Source of the DNA: Gallionella sp.
Lineage (GTDB): Bacteria > Pseudomonadota > Gammaproteobacteria > Burkholderiales > Gallionellaceae
Reading direction: 5' to 3'
Assembly (NCBI GenBank): GCA_003134595.1
Contig: PLBS01000042.1
Coordinates: 665 to 64,664, forward strand
Length of the DNA: 64,000 bases
Positions 31,201 through 40,145 of this stretch are shown in pieces. The stretch's first letter is position 1. The number at the start of each line of letters is the position of its first letter. Position numbers and translations under genes: made by a program. The notes below the pieces were generated by a model. It made no database searches. It was not told the origin of the DNA and saw only the letters and a list, made by a program, of their open reading frames with translations.

Positions 31201-31566
31201 ATGAAAATGCAATTGGAGTTGCTGTTAATCTGGATACTCAACGCACTCGCGTTGCTCGCGGTGGCGAACTTCGTGCCGGGGATACATGTGGACGGTTTCG
31301 GTGCGGCTTTGATCGCGGCGTTTTTCCTGGGGCTGGTCAATACCTTGATCCGCCCGTTGCTGTTGCTGCTTACTCTGCCGGTGACGCTGGTTACATTGGG
31401 ATTGTTCATCTTCGTCATCAACGGCACACTGTTCTGGCTGGTAGGTTCGGTGCTGCGCGGTTTTGTCGTGGATAGTTTCTGGCACGGCGTTTTGGGAGCA
31501 GTGCTTTACAGTATCTTTTCCTGGGCACTGTCTTCGGCTGCCGCACAATTGATGAGAAAACAATGA
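31201..31566 (+). CDS. Phage holin family 4 / small integral membrane protein
   Basis: MKMQLELLLIWILNALALLAVANFVPGIHVDGFGAALIAAFFLGLVNTLIRPLLLLLTLPVTLVTLGLFIFVINGTLFWL. Confidence 0.88.
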   Translation: MKMQLELLLIWILNALALLAVANFVPGIHVDGFGAALIAAFFLGLVNTLIRPLLLLLTLPVTLVTLGLFIFVINGTLFWLVGSVLRGFVVDSFWHGVLGAVLYSIFSWALSSAAAQLMRKQ

Positions 31567-31573
31567 GGCTCCT

Positions 31574-32407
31574 ATGACTGGGCAACTTTTCAGTTTTGAA
31601 TTTTTTCCGCCGCAAACTCCTGAAGGTGTGGAGAAACTCGCGACCACGCGCAAGCAACTGGCGCTGCTCAAGCCGGAATTCTTCTCCGTCACCTTCGGCG
31701 CTGGCGGCTCCACGCAGGACCGCACACTGGAAACCATACGTCAGATCAAGGCCGAAGGTTACAACGCCGCCCCGCACCTGTCGTGTATTGGTTCTACACG
31801 CGACAATATCCGCGCCATTCTGAACACCTACAAGGATATGGACATCAAGCGCATCGTGGCGTTGCGCGGCGACTTGCCCTCCGGCATGGGCAGCATCGGC
31901 GAATTCCAGTATGCCAACGAGCTGGTGTCGTTCATTCGCGCGCAGACCGGCGAGCACTTTCACATCGAAGTGGCAGCCTATCCGGAGTTTCATCCGCAGG
32001 CCAAATCAGCGCACGACGACATCCTCAACTTCAAACGGAAAGTTGCTGCCGGGGCGGATTCAGCTATCACCCAATATTTCTACAACGCCGACAGTTATTT
32101 TTATTTCGTCGATGAATGTCGCAGGCTGGGCATCACCGCTCCCATCGTGCCGGGCATCATGCCGATCGTGAAATTCGCGCAACTGGCACGCTTCTCCGAT
32201 GCCTGTGGCGCTGAAATCCCGCGCTGGATGCGCCGCAAGCTGGAAGGCTATGGCGACGACAACGCATCAATACAGGAATTTGGCCAGGATGTGGTCACCG
32301 CATTGTGCGAACGCTTGTTAAAGGGCGGTGCGCCGGGCCTGCATTTCTACACGCTGAACCAGGCCGCGCCAACTTTGGCGATCTGGCAACGATTGGGGCT
32401 GTCGTGA
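31574..32407 (+). CDS. metF: Methylenetetrahydrofolate reductase
   Basis: FSFEFFPPQTPEGVEKLATTRKQLALLKPEFFSVTFGAGGSTQDRTLETI. Confidence 0.97.
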   Translation: MTGQLFSFEFFPPQTPEGVEKLATTRKQLALLKPEFFSVTFGAGGSTQDRTLETIRQIKAEGYNAAPHLSCIGSTRDNIRAILNTYKDMDIKRIVALRGDLPSGMGSIGEFQYANELVSFIRAQTGEHFHIEVAAYPEFHPQAKSAHDDILNFKRKVAAGADSAITQYFYNADSYFYFVDECRRLGITAPIVPGIMPIVKFAQLARFSDACGAEIPRWMRRKLEGYGDDNASIQEFGQDVVTALCERLLKGGAPGLHFYTLNQAAPTLAIWQRLGLS

Positions 32408-32440
32408 TTCTTGAACTTGCGTCCCCCTCTCCCATCGGGG

Positions 32441-32498
32441 TAACCAGCGACTTGGCTGGCGTAGTTGGACAGCCTAGTCGAATGGCTAGTAGTTCCAC
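32441..32498 (-). repeat. Structured repeat, copy C, inserted inside another palindromic repeat
   Basis: Reverse complement GGAACTACTAGCCATTCGACTAGGCTGTCCAACTACGCCAGCCAAGTCGCTGGTTA; flanks CCCCCTCTCCCATCGGGG / AGAGGGCTGGGGAGGGGG. Confidence 0.8.
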
Positions 32499-32525
32499 CA
32501 GAGGGCTGGGGAGGGGGAGCACCCG

Positions 32526-33863
32526 ATGAAAGCACCCGAACTCCTTCTGCCCGCCGGCACATTGGACAAAATGCGCACCGCCTACGCCTTTGGTGCGGAT
32601 GCGGTGTATGCCGGGCAGCCACGCTATTCCTTGCGTGCCCGCAACAACGAGTTTCAGTTGGAGCAACTGGACATCGGCATCAAGGAGGCGCATCAGCTCG
32701 GCAAGAAATTCTTTGTCGCGAGCAATTTGATGCCGCACAACGCCAAGGTCAAAACCTATCTGGCCGACATGCGCCCGGTCATCGCGATGCGGCCGGATGC
32801 CTTGATCATGGCCGACCCCGGACTGATAATGATGGTGCGCGAGGAATTTCCGGATATGACTATCCATCTTTCAGTACAAGCCAATACGGTTAATTTTGCC
32901 GACGTGAAATTCTGGCAAAAGCTCGGCGTGTCGCGCATCATTTTGTCGCGTGAATTGTCGCTCGATGAAATAGAAGAGATACGCCAGGAGTGTCCCGACA
33001 TCGAACTGGAAGTGTTCGTACACGGCGCGCTTTGTATCGCTTATTCGGGGCGTTGCTTGCTGTCCGGCTACTTCAATCACCGCGACCCGAACCAGGGCAC
33101 CTGTACCAACTCCTGCCGCTGGGATTACAAGGTCAAGGATGCCGAAGAAGATGCCACCGGCGACCTGCAAAAAATAGATTTCAATTTCGACGAGGCGATG
33201 GGCGCATCCAATCTCTCCGCGTGCGGTTCACAACCGCGCCACCCTGCGGCTGACAAGGTGTACCTCATCTCGCGTCAGGATCACCCGGATGAATTGATGC
33301 CGGTGATGGAAGACGAGCACGGCACCTACATCATGAACTCCAAAGACTTGCGCGCCGTCGAACACGTCGAGCGGCTGGCAAAGATCGGCGTGGATTCACT
33401 GAAAGTCGAAGGCCGCACCAAGTCCATCTATTACGTGGCGCGCACCGCACAAGTGTATCGGCAGGCGATAGATGATGCGGTCGTGGGCAGACCATTCAAC
33501 TATTCACTGCTCGGCGCGCTGGATGCGCTGGCGAATCGCGGCTACACCGATGGCTTCTACGAACGCCACCACACCCACGAACAGCAAAACTACCTGCGCG
33601 GTCACTCCGAAAGCACCCGCCAGCAATACGTCGGTGACATCGTGAGTTGTGCGAATGGAATGGCCGAGATCGACGTGAAAAATAAATTTCAGGTCGGCGA
33701 CAGACTCGAAATCATCCACCCCTCCGGCAACCACATTGTCGTACTCGCAGAGATGCGCAGCCTCAAAGGCGAAGCAGTCACTGTCGCGCCCGGCAGCGGA
33801 CATCGTGTGCAGATACCTTTGCAGGGCGAAATGACAAAGGGCATGGTGGCACGTTTCTTATAA
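32526..33863 (+). CDS. trhP: Peptidase U32 family / tRNA 5-hydroxyuridine synthesis protein (TrhP/YegQ-like)
   Basis: MKAPELLLPAGTLDKMRTAYAFGADAVYAGQPRYSLRARNNEF...VHGALCIAYSGRCLLSGYFNHRDPNQGTCTNSCRWDY. Confidence 0.92.
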   Translation: MKAPELLLPAGTLDKMRTAYAFGADAVYAGQPRYSLRARNNEFQLEQLDIGIKEAHQLGKKFFVASNLMPHNAKVKTYLADMRPVIAMRPDALIMADPGLIMMVREEFPDMTIHLSVQANTVNFADVKFWQKLGVSRIILSRELSLDEIEEIRQECPDIELEVFVHGALCIAYSGRCLLSGYFNHRDPNQGTCTNSCRWDYKVKDAEEDATGDLQKIDFNFDEAMGASNLSACGSQPRHPAADKVYLISRQDHPDELMPVMEDEHGTYIMNSKDLRAVEHVERLAKIGVDSLKVEGRTKSIYYVARTAQVYRQAIDDAVVGRPFNYSLLGALDALANRGYTDGFYERHHTHEQQNYLRGHSESTRQQYVGDIVSCANGMAEIDVKNKFQVGDRLEIIHPSGNHIVVLAEMRSLKGEAVTVAPGSGHRVQIPLQGEMTKGMVARFL

Positions 33864-33883
33864 TCAGGTCGCGAGATACAACC

Positions 33884-34339
33884 ATGATCTTCTCCACCCT
33901 CACCAACGCTGACCGCTACGCTGCACTGCATCCGCTGTTTCCGCGCGCATTCGAATACATCCGCAACACCGATCTGATGTCGCTCGCGCCGGGGCACTAT
34001 CCCATTGTCGGTGATGATTTGTTCGCCATCGTGGAGCATGTGCCGGGACGCACGCGCGCAGAAGCGGAACTGGAATGCCACCGTCGTTACATCGACATCC
34101 AACTGGTGCTGGAAGGGTTGGATGAGATGGGCTGGAAGCCGTTTTCCGATTGCCGCGAGCCGGTGGACGATTACAGCGCGGAGAAGGACATCCAGTTTTT
34201 TCGCGATGCCCCGGCAAGCTGGATTGCCACGCCGCCCGGCGCGTTCTGCATCTTTTTCCCGGAAGATGCGCATGCACCCTTGGTCAGCGCGGGCAGGATA
34301 CGTAAGGTGGTCTTCAAGATCGCGCTGAAGACGGGGTGA
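33884..34339 (+). CDS. YhcH/YjgK/YiaL family protein
   Basis: GHYPIVGDDLFAIVEHVPGRTRAEAELECHRRYIDIQLVLEGLDEMGWKP...FCIFFPEDAHAPLV. Confidence 0.88.
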   Translation: MIFSTLTNADRYAALHPLFPRAFEYIRNTDLMSLAPGHYPIVGDDLFAIVEHVPGRTRAEAELECHRRYIDIQLVLEGLDEMGWKPFSDCREPVDDYSAEKDIQFFRDAPASWIATPPGAFCIFFPEDAHAPLVSAGRIRKVVFKIALKTG

Positions 34340-34402
34340 GGGAACGCCACCGTTTTCCTAGTGCCACGGAACGGGCAGCAGGGATTGGTAGCCGTTTCCC
34401 GC

Positions 34403-34999
34403 TTAGAACGAGATTCTTACACCCAGATTGACACCTTCATCAAGTATGGCGTATGGCCGAGACTTGAGGCCAAATCCTATTCTCCGGTAACCGAGATAGA
34501 CAACCGCCTGCGGTATCAACTCGAACTCCAGTCGGGCACCGGTTTCAACATAGCGGTCGGCATCGCCAAAGGTGACGATATTCGGGGATAAATACACCTG
34601 TCCGACAATACCCAAACGCGGAGATGCGGGTGGGGAATAACGTACCAATCCGCCCAGTGCCAGGGCCGAAGCGTTACTGACCTCAGGATTGTTGCCCGTT
34701 ACCCTGGCGACAACGCCCTTTATACCGACGCCGACAGAAAATCCGGGCGCATTGCCGCCCAATTCATCTTTCACCAAAAGACCAAAATCACTGAGCAGGT
34801 TATTTTTATTGACATAAAGAACGCCGAAATGAAATTCGGTTTTTCCGAGAGCATCGCGACCCATTGAGGATATGTACTGGAGTTGGGCGCTGGCATCGCG
34901 CAGGTTGATATCGATGGTATCCGCCAGGGCCGTGGTACTGATGGTTACCATAGTACTGACGCTTAATAGGGAAAGTGCAACAATACGGCGCAATAACAT
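34403..34999 (-). CDS. YfaZ-family outer membrane protein
   Basis: MLLRRIVALSLLSVSTMVTISTTALADTIDINLRDASAQLQYISSMGRDALGKTEFHFGVLYVNKNNLLSDFGLLVKDE; beta-barrel-like C-terminus ending in F. Confidence 0.75.
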   Translation of the reverse strand: MLLRRIVALSLLSVSTMVTISTTALADTIDINLRDASAQLQYISSMGRDALGKTEFHFGVLYVNKNNLLSDFGLLVKDELGGNAPGFSVGVGIKGVVARVTGNNPEVSNASALALGGLVRYSPPASPRLGIVGQVYLSPNIVTFGDADRYVETGARLEFELIPQAVVYLGYRRIGFGLKSRPYAILDEGVNLGVRISF

Positions 35000-35151
35000 A
35001 ACTTCACTCCTTAAAATTCTGAATTCAACATATGCAAGCATATCACAGACAATTCGTATCACGAACATGTCGGAGACTCCCGATCTGACTGGGTTTGTGC
35101 GAGCATGTGTCAATGAGTGGCCGGATTCATTTTAGCGGGCTCCTCTGGCAT

Positions 35152-36006
35152 TTACAGGCCGAGATCGAACGCTGTATCGCCTTCCGCCACTTTTGCATCT
35201 ATCTGAATATTCTTGAAATCAAACAGGTTGCCATCCAGCAGGTGTGAGGGCGCGACGTTTTGCATCGCGGTAAAGATGGTCTGGCTGCGCCCCGGATACT
35301 CACGCTCCCACGCGGCGAGCATTTCCTTGATGTTTTGGCGTTGCAGATTTTCCTGCGCACCGCACAGGTTGCACGGGATGATCGGAAACTCCATGCCGCG
35401 CGCATAGCGGGCGATGTCTTTTTCAGAGCAATAAGCCAGCGGACGGATCACGATATGGCCGCCTTTGTCGGTGACCAGTTTGGGCGGCATGGCCTTGAGC
35501 TTGCCGCCAAAGAACATATTCAGGAACAGCGTTTCGATCATGTCGTCGCGGTGGTGACCAAGAGCAATCTTGTTTGCACCGAGCTCCTGCGCCACGCGGT
35601 AGATGATGCCGCGCCGCAACCGCGAACACAGCGAACAGGTGGTTTTGCCCTCGGGAATTTTTTCCTTGACGATGGAATAAGTGTCCTGCGTTTCGATGTG
35701 GTATTCCACGCCGAGCTGCTTCAGATAATTCGGCAACACTTCGGCGGGAAAGCCAGGTTGCTTCTGGTCGAGATTCATCGCGACGATGCGAAAGTCAATC
35801 GGCGCGCGCCTGCGCAAGGTGAGCAAAATATCCAGCAGCGTGTAAGAGTCCTTGCCGCCGGACAGGCACACCATCACGCTGTCGCCCTCTTCGATCATAT
35901 TGAAATCGGCAATCGCCTTGCCGACATGGTGCTCCAAGCGCCCCTTGAGGCGATTGAAGTTGGTGGAGTGGTGCTCGAAATGTATGGGTTGGCTAATGTC
36001 GTTCAT
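35152..36006 (-). CDS. ttcA: tRNA 2-thiocytidine biosynthesis protein TtcA
   Basis: [30 protein letters not shown]...[32 protein letters not shown]. Confidence 0.96.
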   Translation of the reverse strand: MNDISQPIHFEHHSTNFNRLKGRLEHHVGKAIADFNMIEEGDSVMVCLSGGKDSYTLLDILLTLRRRAPIDFRIVAMNLDQKQPGFPAEVLPNYLKQLGVEYHIETQDTYSIVKEKIPEGKTTCSLCSRLRRGIIYRVAQELGANKIALGHHRDDMIETLFLNMFFGGKLKAMPPKLVTDKGGHIVIRPLAYCSEKDIARYARGMEFPIIPCNLCGAQENLQRQNIKEMLAAWEREYPGRSQTIFTAMQNVAPSHLLDGNLFDFKNIQIDAKVAEGDTAFDLGL

Positions 36007-36040
36007 GATTAAGCTCTAAAATTAAAGTGCGGGGTATTAA

Positions 36041-36118
36041 CCCCTCCCAGCCTCCCCTTGTCAGGAGAGGAGCGTCCAGTTCCTCCCCTGACAAGGGGAG
36101 GTTAGGAGGGGTTGGGGT
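36041..36118. repeat. Inverted repeat CCCCTCCCAGCCTCCCCTTGTCAGG...CCTGACAAGGGGAGGTTAGGAGGGG
   Basis: Arms read directly; intergenic between ttcA and the SDR gene. Confidence 0.85.
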
Positions 36119-36125
36119 AATGCTC

Positions 36126-36878
36126 TCAAAGGTTGACGCTCCGTCCCCCATCCACCGCGATGATCTGCCCGGTAATGTAAGGCGCGTCCTGAATCAGAAA
36201 GGCGACCGTCCTGGCGATGTCGTCCGGTTCACCTTCGCGTTTGAGCAGGGTATGCGCGACGATCTTGCGGCGTTGCTCATCATCCATTAACGCCGCGCCT
36301 TCCGGCCACATGATGACACCGGGGGCGATGGCGTTGACGCGCACCTGCGGTGCCATTTCCTGCGCCAGTCCGCGGGTCAGCGCGGCCAGCCCGGCCTTGG
36401 CGACGCTGTACAGCAGATGGCCATGCATCGGGCGTTCGGCGTGGATGTCTGCGATGTTCACGATACAACCATGACGACGGCGCAATTCGGCCGCTGCCGC
36501 TTGTGCCAGGAACAGCGGGGCTTTCAGGTTGGTGCCGAGCAAATCGTGCCATTGTTGTTCATTAATATCCGCCAAGGGAGTAGCGTAAAAACTTGAAGCG
36601 TTATTGACCAGCGCGTCCAGTCGCCCGAATTTTTTGATGACCTGGTCCACCAGTTGCGGCAACGTGTGCAGGTCAAGCAGATCCGCCTGAAACGCGGCGG
36701 CACTTTCCGGGCGCAGCTCGTTCAGCTCTTTTTGCAAAGCCTGCGCTTCTGGTTCGGAGCTGCGGTAATGCACGGCGAGCTGCGCGCCTGCCGCGTGCAG
36801 GCGCCGACAAATCGCCGCACCGACGCGCTTCGCCCCACCCGTCACCAGTACCACTTTGCCTTGCATCCCGCTCTCCAT
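36126..36878 (-). CDS. SDR-family pteridine reductase-like protein
   Basis: GKVVLVTGGAKRVGAAICRRLHAAGAQLAVHYRSSEPEAQAL...DALVNNASSFYATPLADINEQQWHDL...YSVAKAGLAALTRGLA. Confidence 0.9.
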   Translation of the reverse strand: MESGMQGKVVLVTGGAKRVGAAICRRLHAAGAQLAVHYRSSEPEAQALQKELNELRPESAAAFQADLLDLHTLPQLVDQVIKKFGRLDALVNNASSFYATPLADINEQQWHDLLGTNLKAPLFLAQAAAAELRRRHGCIVNIADIHAERPMHGHLLYSVAKAGLAALTRGLAQEMAPQVRVNAIAPGVIMWPEGAALMDDEQRRKIVAHTLLKREGEPDDIARTVAFLIQDAPYITGQIIAVDGGRSVNL

Positions 36879-36930
36879 TAAACTCGCCAGCCTCCATTAA
36901 ACTCGACCACTTTGTGAATTATACCTGACC

Positions 36931-38109
36931 ATGCCTACACCTTTACCCACACCCAGCCCGGAAGCCGCGCAGCACAGCGCACGCCTGGTTGAATTCATCC
37001 GGCGCGAAATCGCCGCACAAGGCGGATGGATTTCGTTTGCGCGCTACATGGAGCTGGCACTGTATGCACCAGGGCTTGGCTATTACACGGCAGGCGCGCA
37101 CAAATTCGGCGAAGCGGGCGACTTCATCACCGCGCCGGAGCTCTCGCCGTTGTTCGGGCGTACCCTGGCGCGGCAAGTGGCGGAGATCATGGCGCACAGC
37201 GCGCCGCACATACTGGAGCTGGGCGCGGGCAGCGGCAAACTGGCGGCGGACATGCTTGCCGAATTGGAGCAGCTCGGTAGCCTGCCGGACAGCTACGCCA
37301 TTCTTGAGGTGAGTGCCGACTTGCGCGCGCGCCAGCAAGCACTTATGCGCGAACGCTTGCCGCATCTGCTGGATCGCGTGCACTGGCTGGATGCGCTGCC
37401 GAAAAGATTCAGCGGCGCAATCGTCGCCAACGAAGTGCTCGACGCATTACCCGTTCATCTGGTGCACTGGCGGGACAGCGCAATCACCGAACGGGGCGTG
37501 GCTTTAAACGATAACAGTTTCATCTGGCAGGAACGCGCCATCAGCGATGCTGTGCTATTGCATGCCGCGCAGAAGATCACTGTGCCGGACGATTATGTCA
37601 GCGAAATCTGTCTCGCCGCGCGCGGCCTGATCAACAGTCTCGCACAACGACTGGAGCAGGGCACGATGCTGTTCATCGACTACGGCTTCGGCGCGCGCGA
37701 GTTCTATCATCCGCAGCGCCGTAGCGGCACGCTGATGTGTCACTACCGCCACCATGCACACGACGATCCGTTCTTTCTGCCCGGCTTGCAGGACATTACC
37801 GCGCATGTGAATTTTTCCGATATCGCCGAATGCGGCATCGATGCGGGCTTGGAGCTGATCGGCTACACCTCGCAGGCGTTCTTCCTGATTAACTGCGGCA
37901 TCACCGCATTGCTGCAAGACACCTCACCGGAAAACCTGCGCGACTACTTGCCGCTCTCGGCGCAATTGCAGAAACTCACCAGCCCGGCGGAAATGGGCGA
38001 GCTGTTCAAGGTGATTGTGTTGGGCAAAAAGCCTGTCCTGAACTCTGTCGAAGGGATGGTGAGCCCGTTGTGCGGGTTCATGCGTGGAGATTTGACGCGC
38101 TCTTTGTGA
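36931..38109 (+). CDS. SAM-dependent methyltransferase, MidA/NDUFAF7-like
   Basis: GWISFARYMELALYAPGLGYYTAGAHKFGEAGDFITAPELSPLFGRTLARQVAEIM...ILELGAGSGKLAADML. Confidence 0.92.
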   Translation: MPTPLPTPSPEAAQHSARLVEFIRREIAAQGGWISFARYMELALYAPGLGYYTAGAHKFGEAGDFITAPELSPLFGRTLARQVAEIMAHSAPHILELGAGSGKLAADMLAELEQLGSLPDSYAILEVSADLRARQQALMRERLPHLLDRVHWLDALPKRFSGAIVANEVLDALPVHLVHWRDSAITERGVALNDNSFIWQERAISDAVLLHAAQKITVPDDYVSEICLAARGLINSLAQRLEQGTMLFIDYGFGAREFYHPQRRSGTLMCHYRHHAHDDPFFLPGLQDITAHVNFSDIAECGIDAGLELIGYTSQAFFLINCGITALLQDTSPENLRDYLPLSAQLQKLTSPAEMGELFKVIVLGKKPVLNSVEGMVSPLCGFMRGDLTRSL

Positions 38110-38520
38110 ATTAAGCTCTAACTGCGAATTTCCTTCTGCGTGACCAACATTTATTCTTCAAACTGACCAAGTGTTCTCGCGCATTGACCACACATCAACA
38201 ATTACCGCTTTCTGGTGATTCTAATTGTCCAATCACAAAATTATTTCACTGCCCGGAACCTGCCGTTCGCCAATCGGAGCTATCGACACAAAGGCGAGCT
38301 TGGTCGTCATGCTCATCGACCGTCCGGTTTCTGCCGCGAAGCAGTCACCGAATCCAATTGGTCACAGAGAGATTGTCTTAGCCACCAAGTTTTCGGACAG
38401 CATCATTTGCCTCAACTGCGCTGGTATTTGTTGCTTTGCCCTGTATGCATACCAACAATTGTTGGTGGCTAGGGGTTTGGTCTAATTCATGGGGTGGGCT
38501 AGGGGCGTGAAGCCGTAGAA

Positions 38521-39009
38521 CTATTGTTTATCCAGCTCTGTGACAGTTTCATCCACCAAGCCGCGCAGCTTTTCAAGGTCTTGGCGGGGCATCGTCAAAT
38601 GCACCTTGCGGATGCTTTGCTCATCCATAATAAGTAGCAATGCCTCGCGATTGGTTTCCTTCTGATTTATTGTAAGTACCACAGAACCACCGCGGCCGGA
38701 TATCTGGCCCACATCGGTCGAGGTTTCACGGGCTATGTTTGTCGCTGGTGCTGCTAGTGCAGTTATGGTTGCCTCCAATATATCGTGAAGATCTTTAAGG
38801 TCAGCCTGCGCCACCACAAAAGCCATCTCATTAATCCCGTGCTCGCCAACGGCAGTTATCAATGCCTCTTTGTTGTCGCCTTTCTGGCTTATCACAAAAC
38901 CCACGCTGCCCTCGGTATGAACTACCGAGCCGATTGTTGTCGTGGTGTCCGCTGCAAAACATTGTGTGGATGCTATGAGTGCGATGGTAGTAAATAGATA
39001 TTTCAACAT
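38521..39009 (-). CDS. Hypothetical secreted protein
   Basis: MLKYLFTTIALIASTQCFAADTTTTIGSVVHTEGSVGFVISQKGDNKEAL...: signal peptide and two similar halves. Confidence 0.6.
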   Translation of the reverse strand: MLKYLFTTIALIASTQCFAADTTTTIGSVVHTEGSVGFVISQKGDNKEALITAVGEHGINEMAFVVAQADLKDLHDILEATITALAAPATNIARETSTDVGQISGRGGSVVLTINQKETNREALLLIMDEQSIRKVHLTMPRQDLEKLRGLVDETVTELDKQ

Positions 39010-39088
39010 GATAGCTCCTTTGGTTAAGTTAAAAAGCCTCTGTTTGTTTAGCAAGCCCTCGATAAAGAACAGTGCTGCCTTGCCTTTT

Positions 39089-39480
39089 TCAGTGTGATTC
39101 ATTCAACCCTGCTCTTAAACCGATATTCTGGTGGCTTGGCACATGCTGTTTCCATGCATCAATCCAGTTTGTCGTCATCCTGTGTTGCGCTTCCGCAAGT
39201 GTTATTTCTTGAGAGCATACCATCTTGTAAAGCACAATCTCCAGTTGGTTTTTTTCTCAGCACCACACTCGCTGATTCTTGGCTCAGGCCATAGATTTCG
39301 CGGGTCTTTCGGTGCGCCCCCGACTGAAAGGGCAATCAGATGATCTTCCTCAAAATGTTTTGGGTTTGTATCTGTATAGCCGTAAGCGCGAATCTACTGC
39401 TTCTTGAGTTTGTTGGTGAAGTGGGCGGGCAGACGAATCGTTTTGGTATATCCGCTAATGGCACGCTGCCGTCTTTCTAT
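39089..39480 (-). pseudogene. HNH-like secreted/hypothetical protein, inactivated by a stop codon and a frameshift
   Basis: SGYTKTIRLPAHFTNKLKKQ*IRAYGYTDTNPKHFEEDHLIALSVGGAPKDPRNLWPEPRISECGAEKK(frameshift)NQLEIVLYKMVCSQEITLAEAQHRMTTNWIDAW. Confidence 0.65.
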
Positions 39481-39663
39481 CCATGCAGCAGCTTACTCGA
39501 AAGCAGTCATTGAAATATTGCATTCAGGAACTTATTTTAGCCCCCTTTAGGTGATGCTGATTACTTGCAGCACGCGACCCAAAGAGACGGTCATCATGCC
39601 GAAAAGCGGACTGTCAAGGATAGTCCATTCGTAATCAGGCCAGTCATCGTATCGAGCCCACGA

Positions 39664-39840
39664 TTATGTATTGCGGCTTTTGCCAGCCTTGGCTAATGCG
39701 ATGGCAACGGCCTGCTTGATCGCTTTTTTCTTTGTCGGCGGATGACTGGTGCCAATCGATCCATCCTTTTTCCAGTCGTCCACAAGTGTCTTAATATTGC
39801 TGCTGACGATCGACTGGCTAGATCCTTTTCTGAGCGGCAT
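39664..39840 (-). CDS. Small DUF6496-like protein
   Basis: MPLRKGSSQSIVSSNIKTLVDDWKKDGSIGTSHPPTKKKAIKQAVAIALAKAGKSRNT* (58 aa, absent from the ORF track). Confidence 0.65.
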   Translation of the reverse strand: MPLRKGSSQSIVSSNIKTLVDDWKKDGSIGTSHPPTKKKAIKQAVAIALAKAGKSRNT

Positions 39841-40145
39841 GATATTCCTCCTGTTTGCAGAATCAATTGTGTGCGCTTTTCACCAGTTGCGGCGCTGCAA
39901 TCAGACGCTGTTGTTCATTAGATCAACGAAGCTGTTGAAAAAATATCTTCACATTCGCATCCTGCAGTGTATCAAATGGAATATCAAGTTGAAGTTCCGG
40001 AATTGGCACCGAGCAGTACTTCCTTAATTGCAACAGCCTTCCTGAAAGCAGTCGCTCGCGACGTGCGGCTACACTTGGTAATCGACTTTGAGCATTGCTG
40101 GTCAGTATTAATGAGAACAGTGGGTAAAGGTCACGATAAAACGCA

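Noticed and set aside
30726-31475. 249-aa ORF running through the TfoX-N region into the holin-like gene
   Set aside because: Artefact of the frameshift: the TfoX-like part is real, but the rest overlaps the holin-like gene out of frame.
31201-31566. Holin-like gene as evidence of a prophage
   Set aside because: This membrane protein family is common on chromosomes; no other phage genes are nearby.
38180-38500. Overlapping short plus-strand ORFs in the gap after the MidA-like gene
   Set aside because: Three mutually overlapping short frames, no recognisable family, likely non-coding or decayed.
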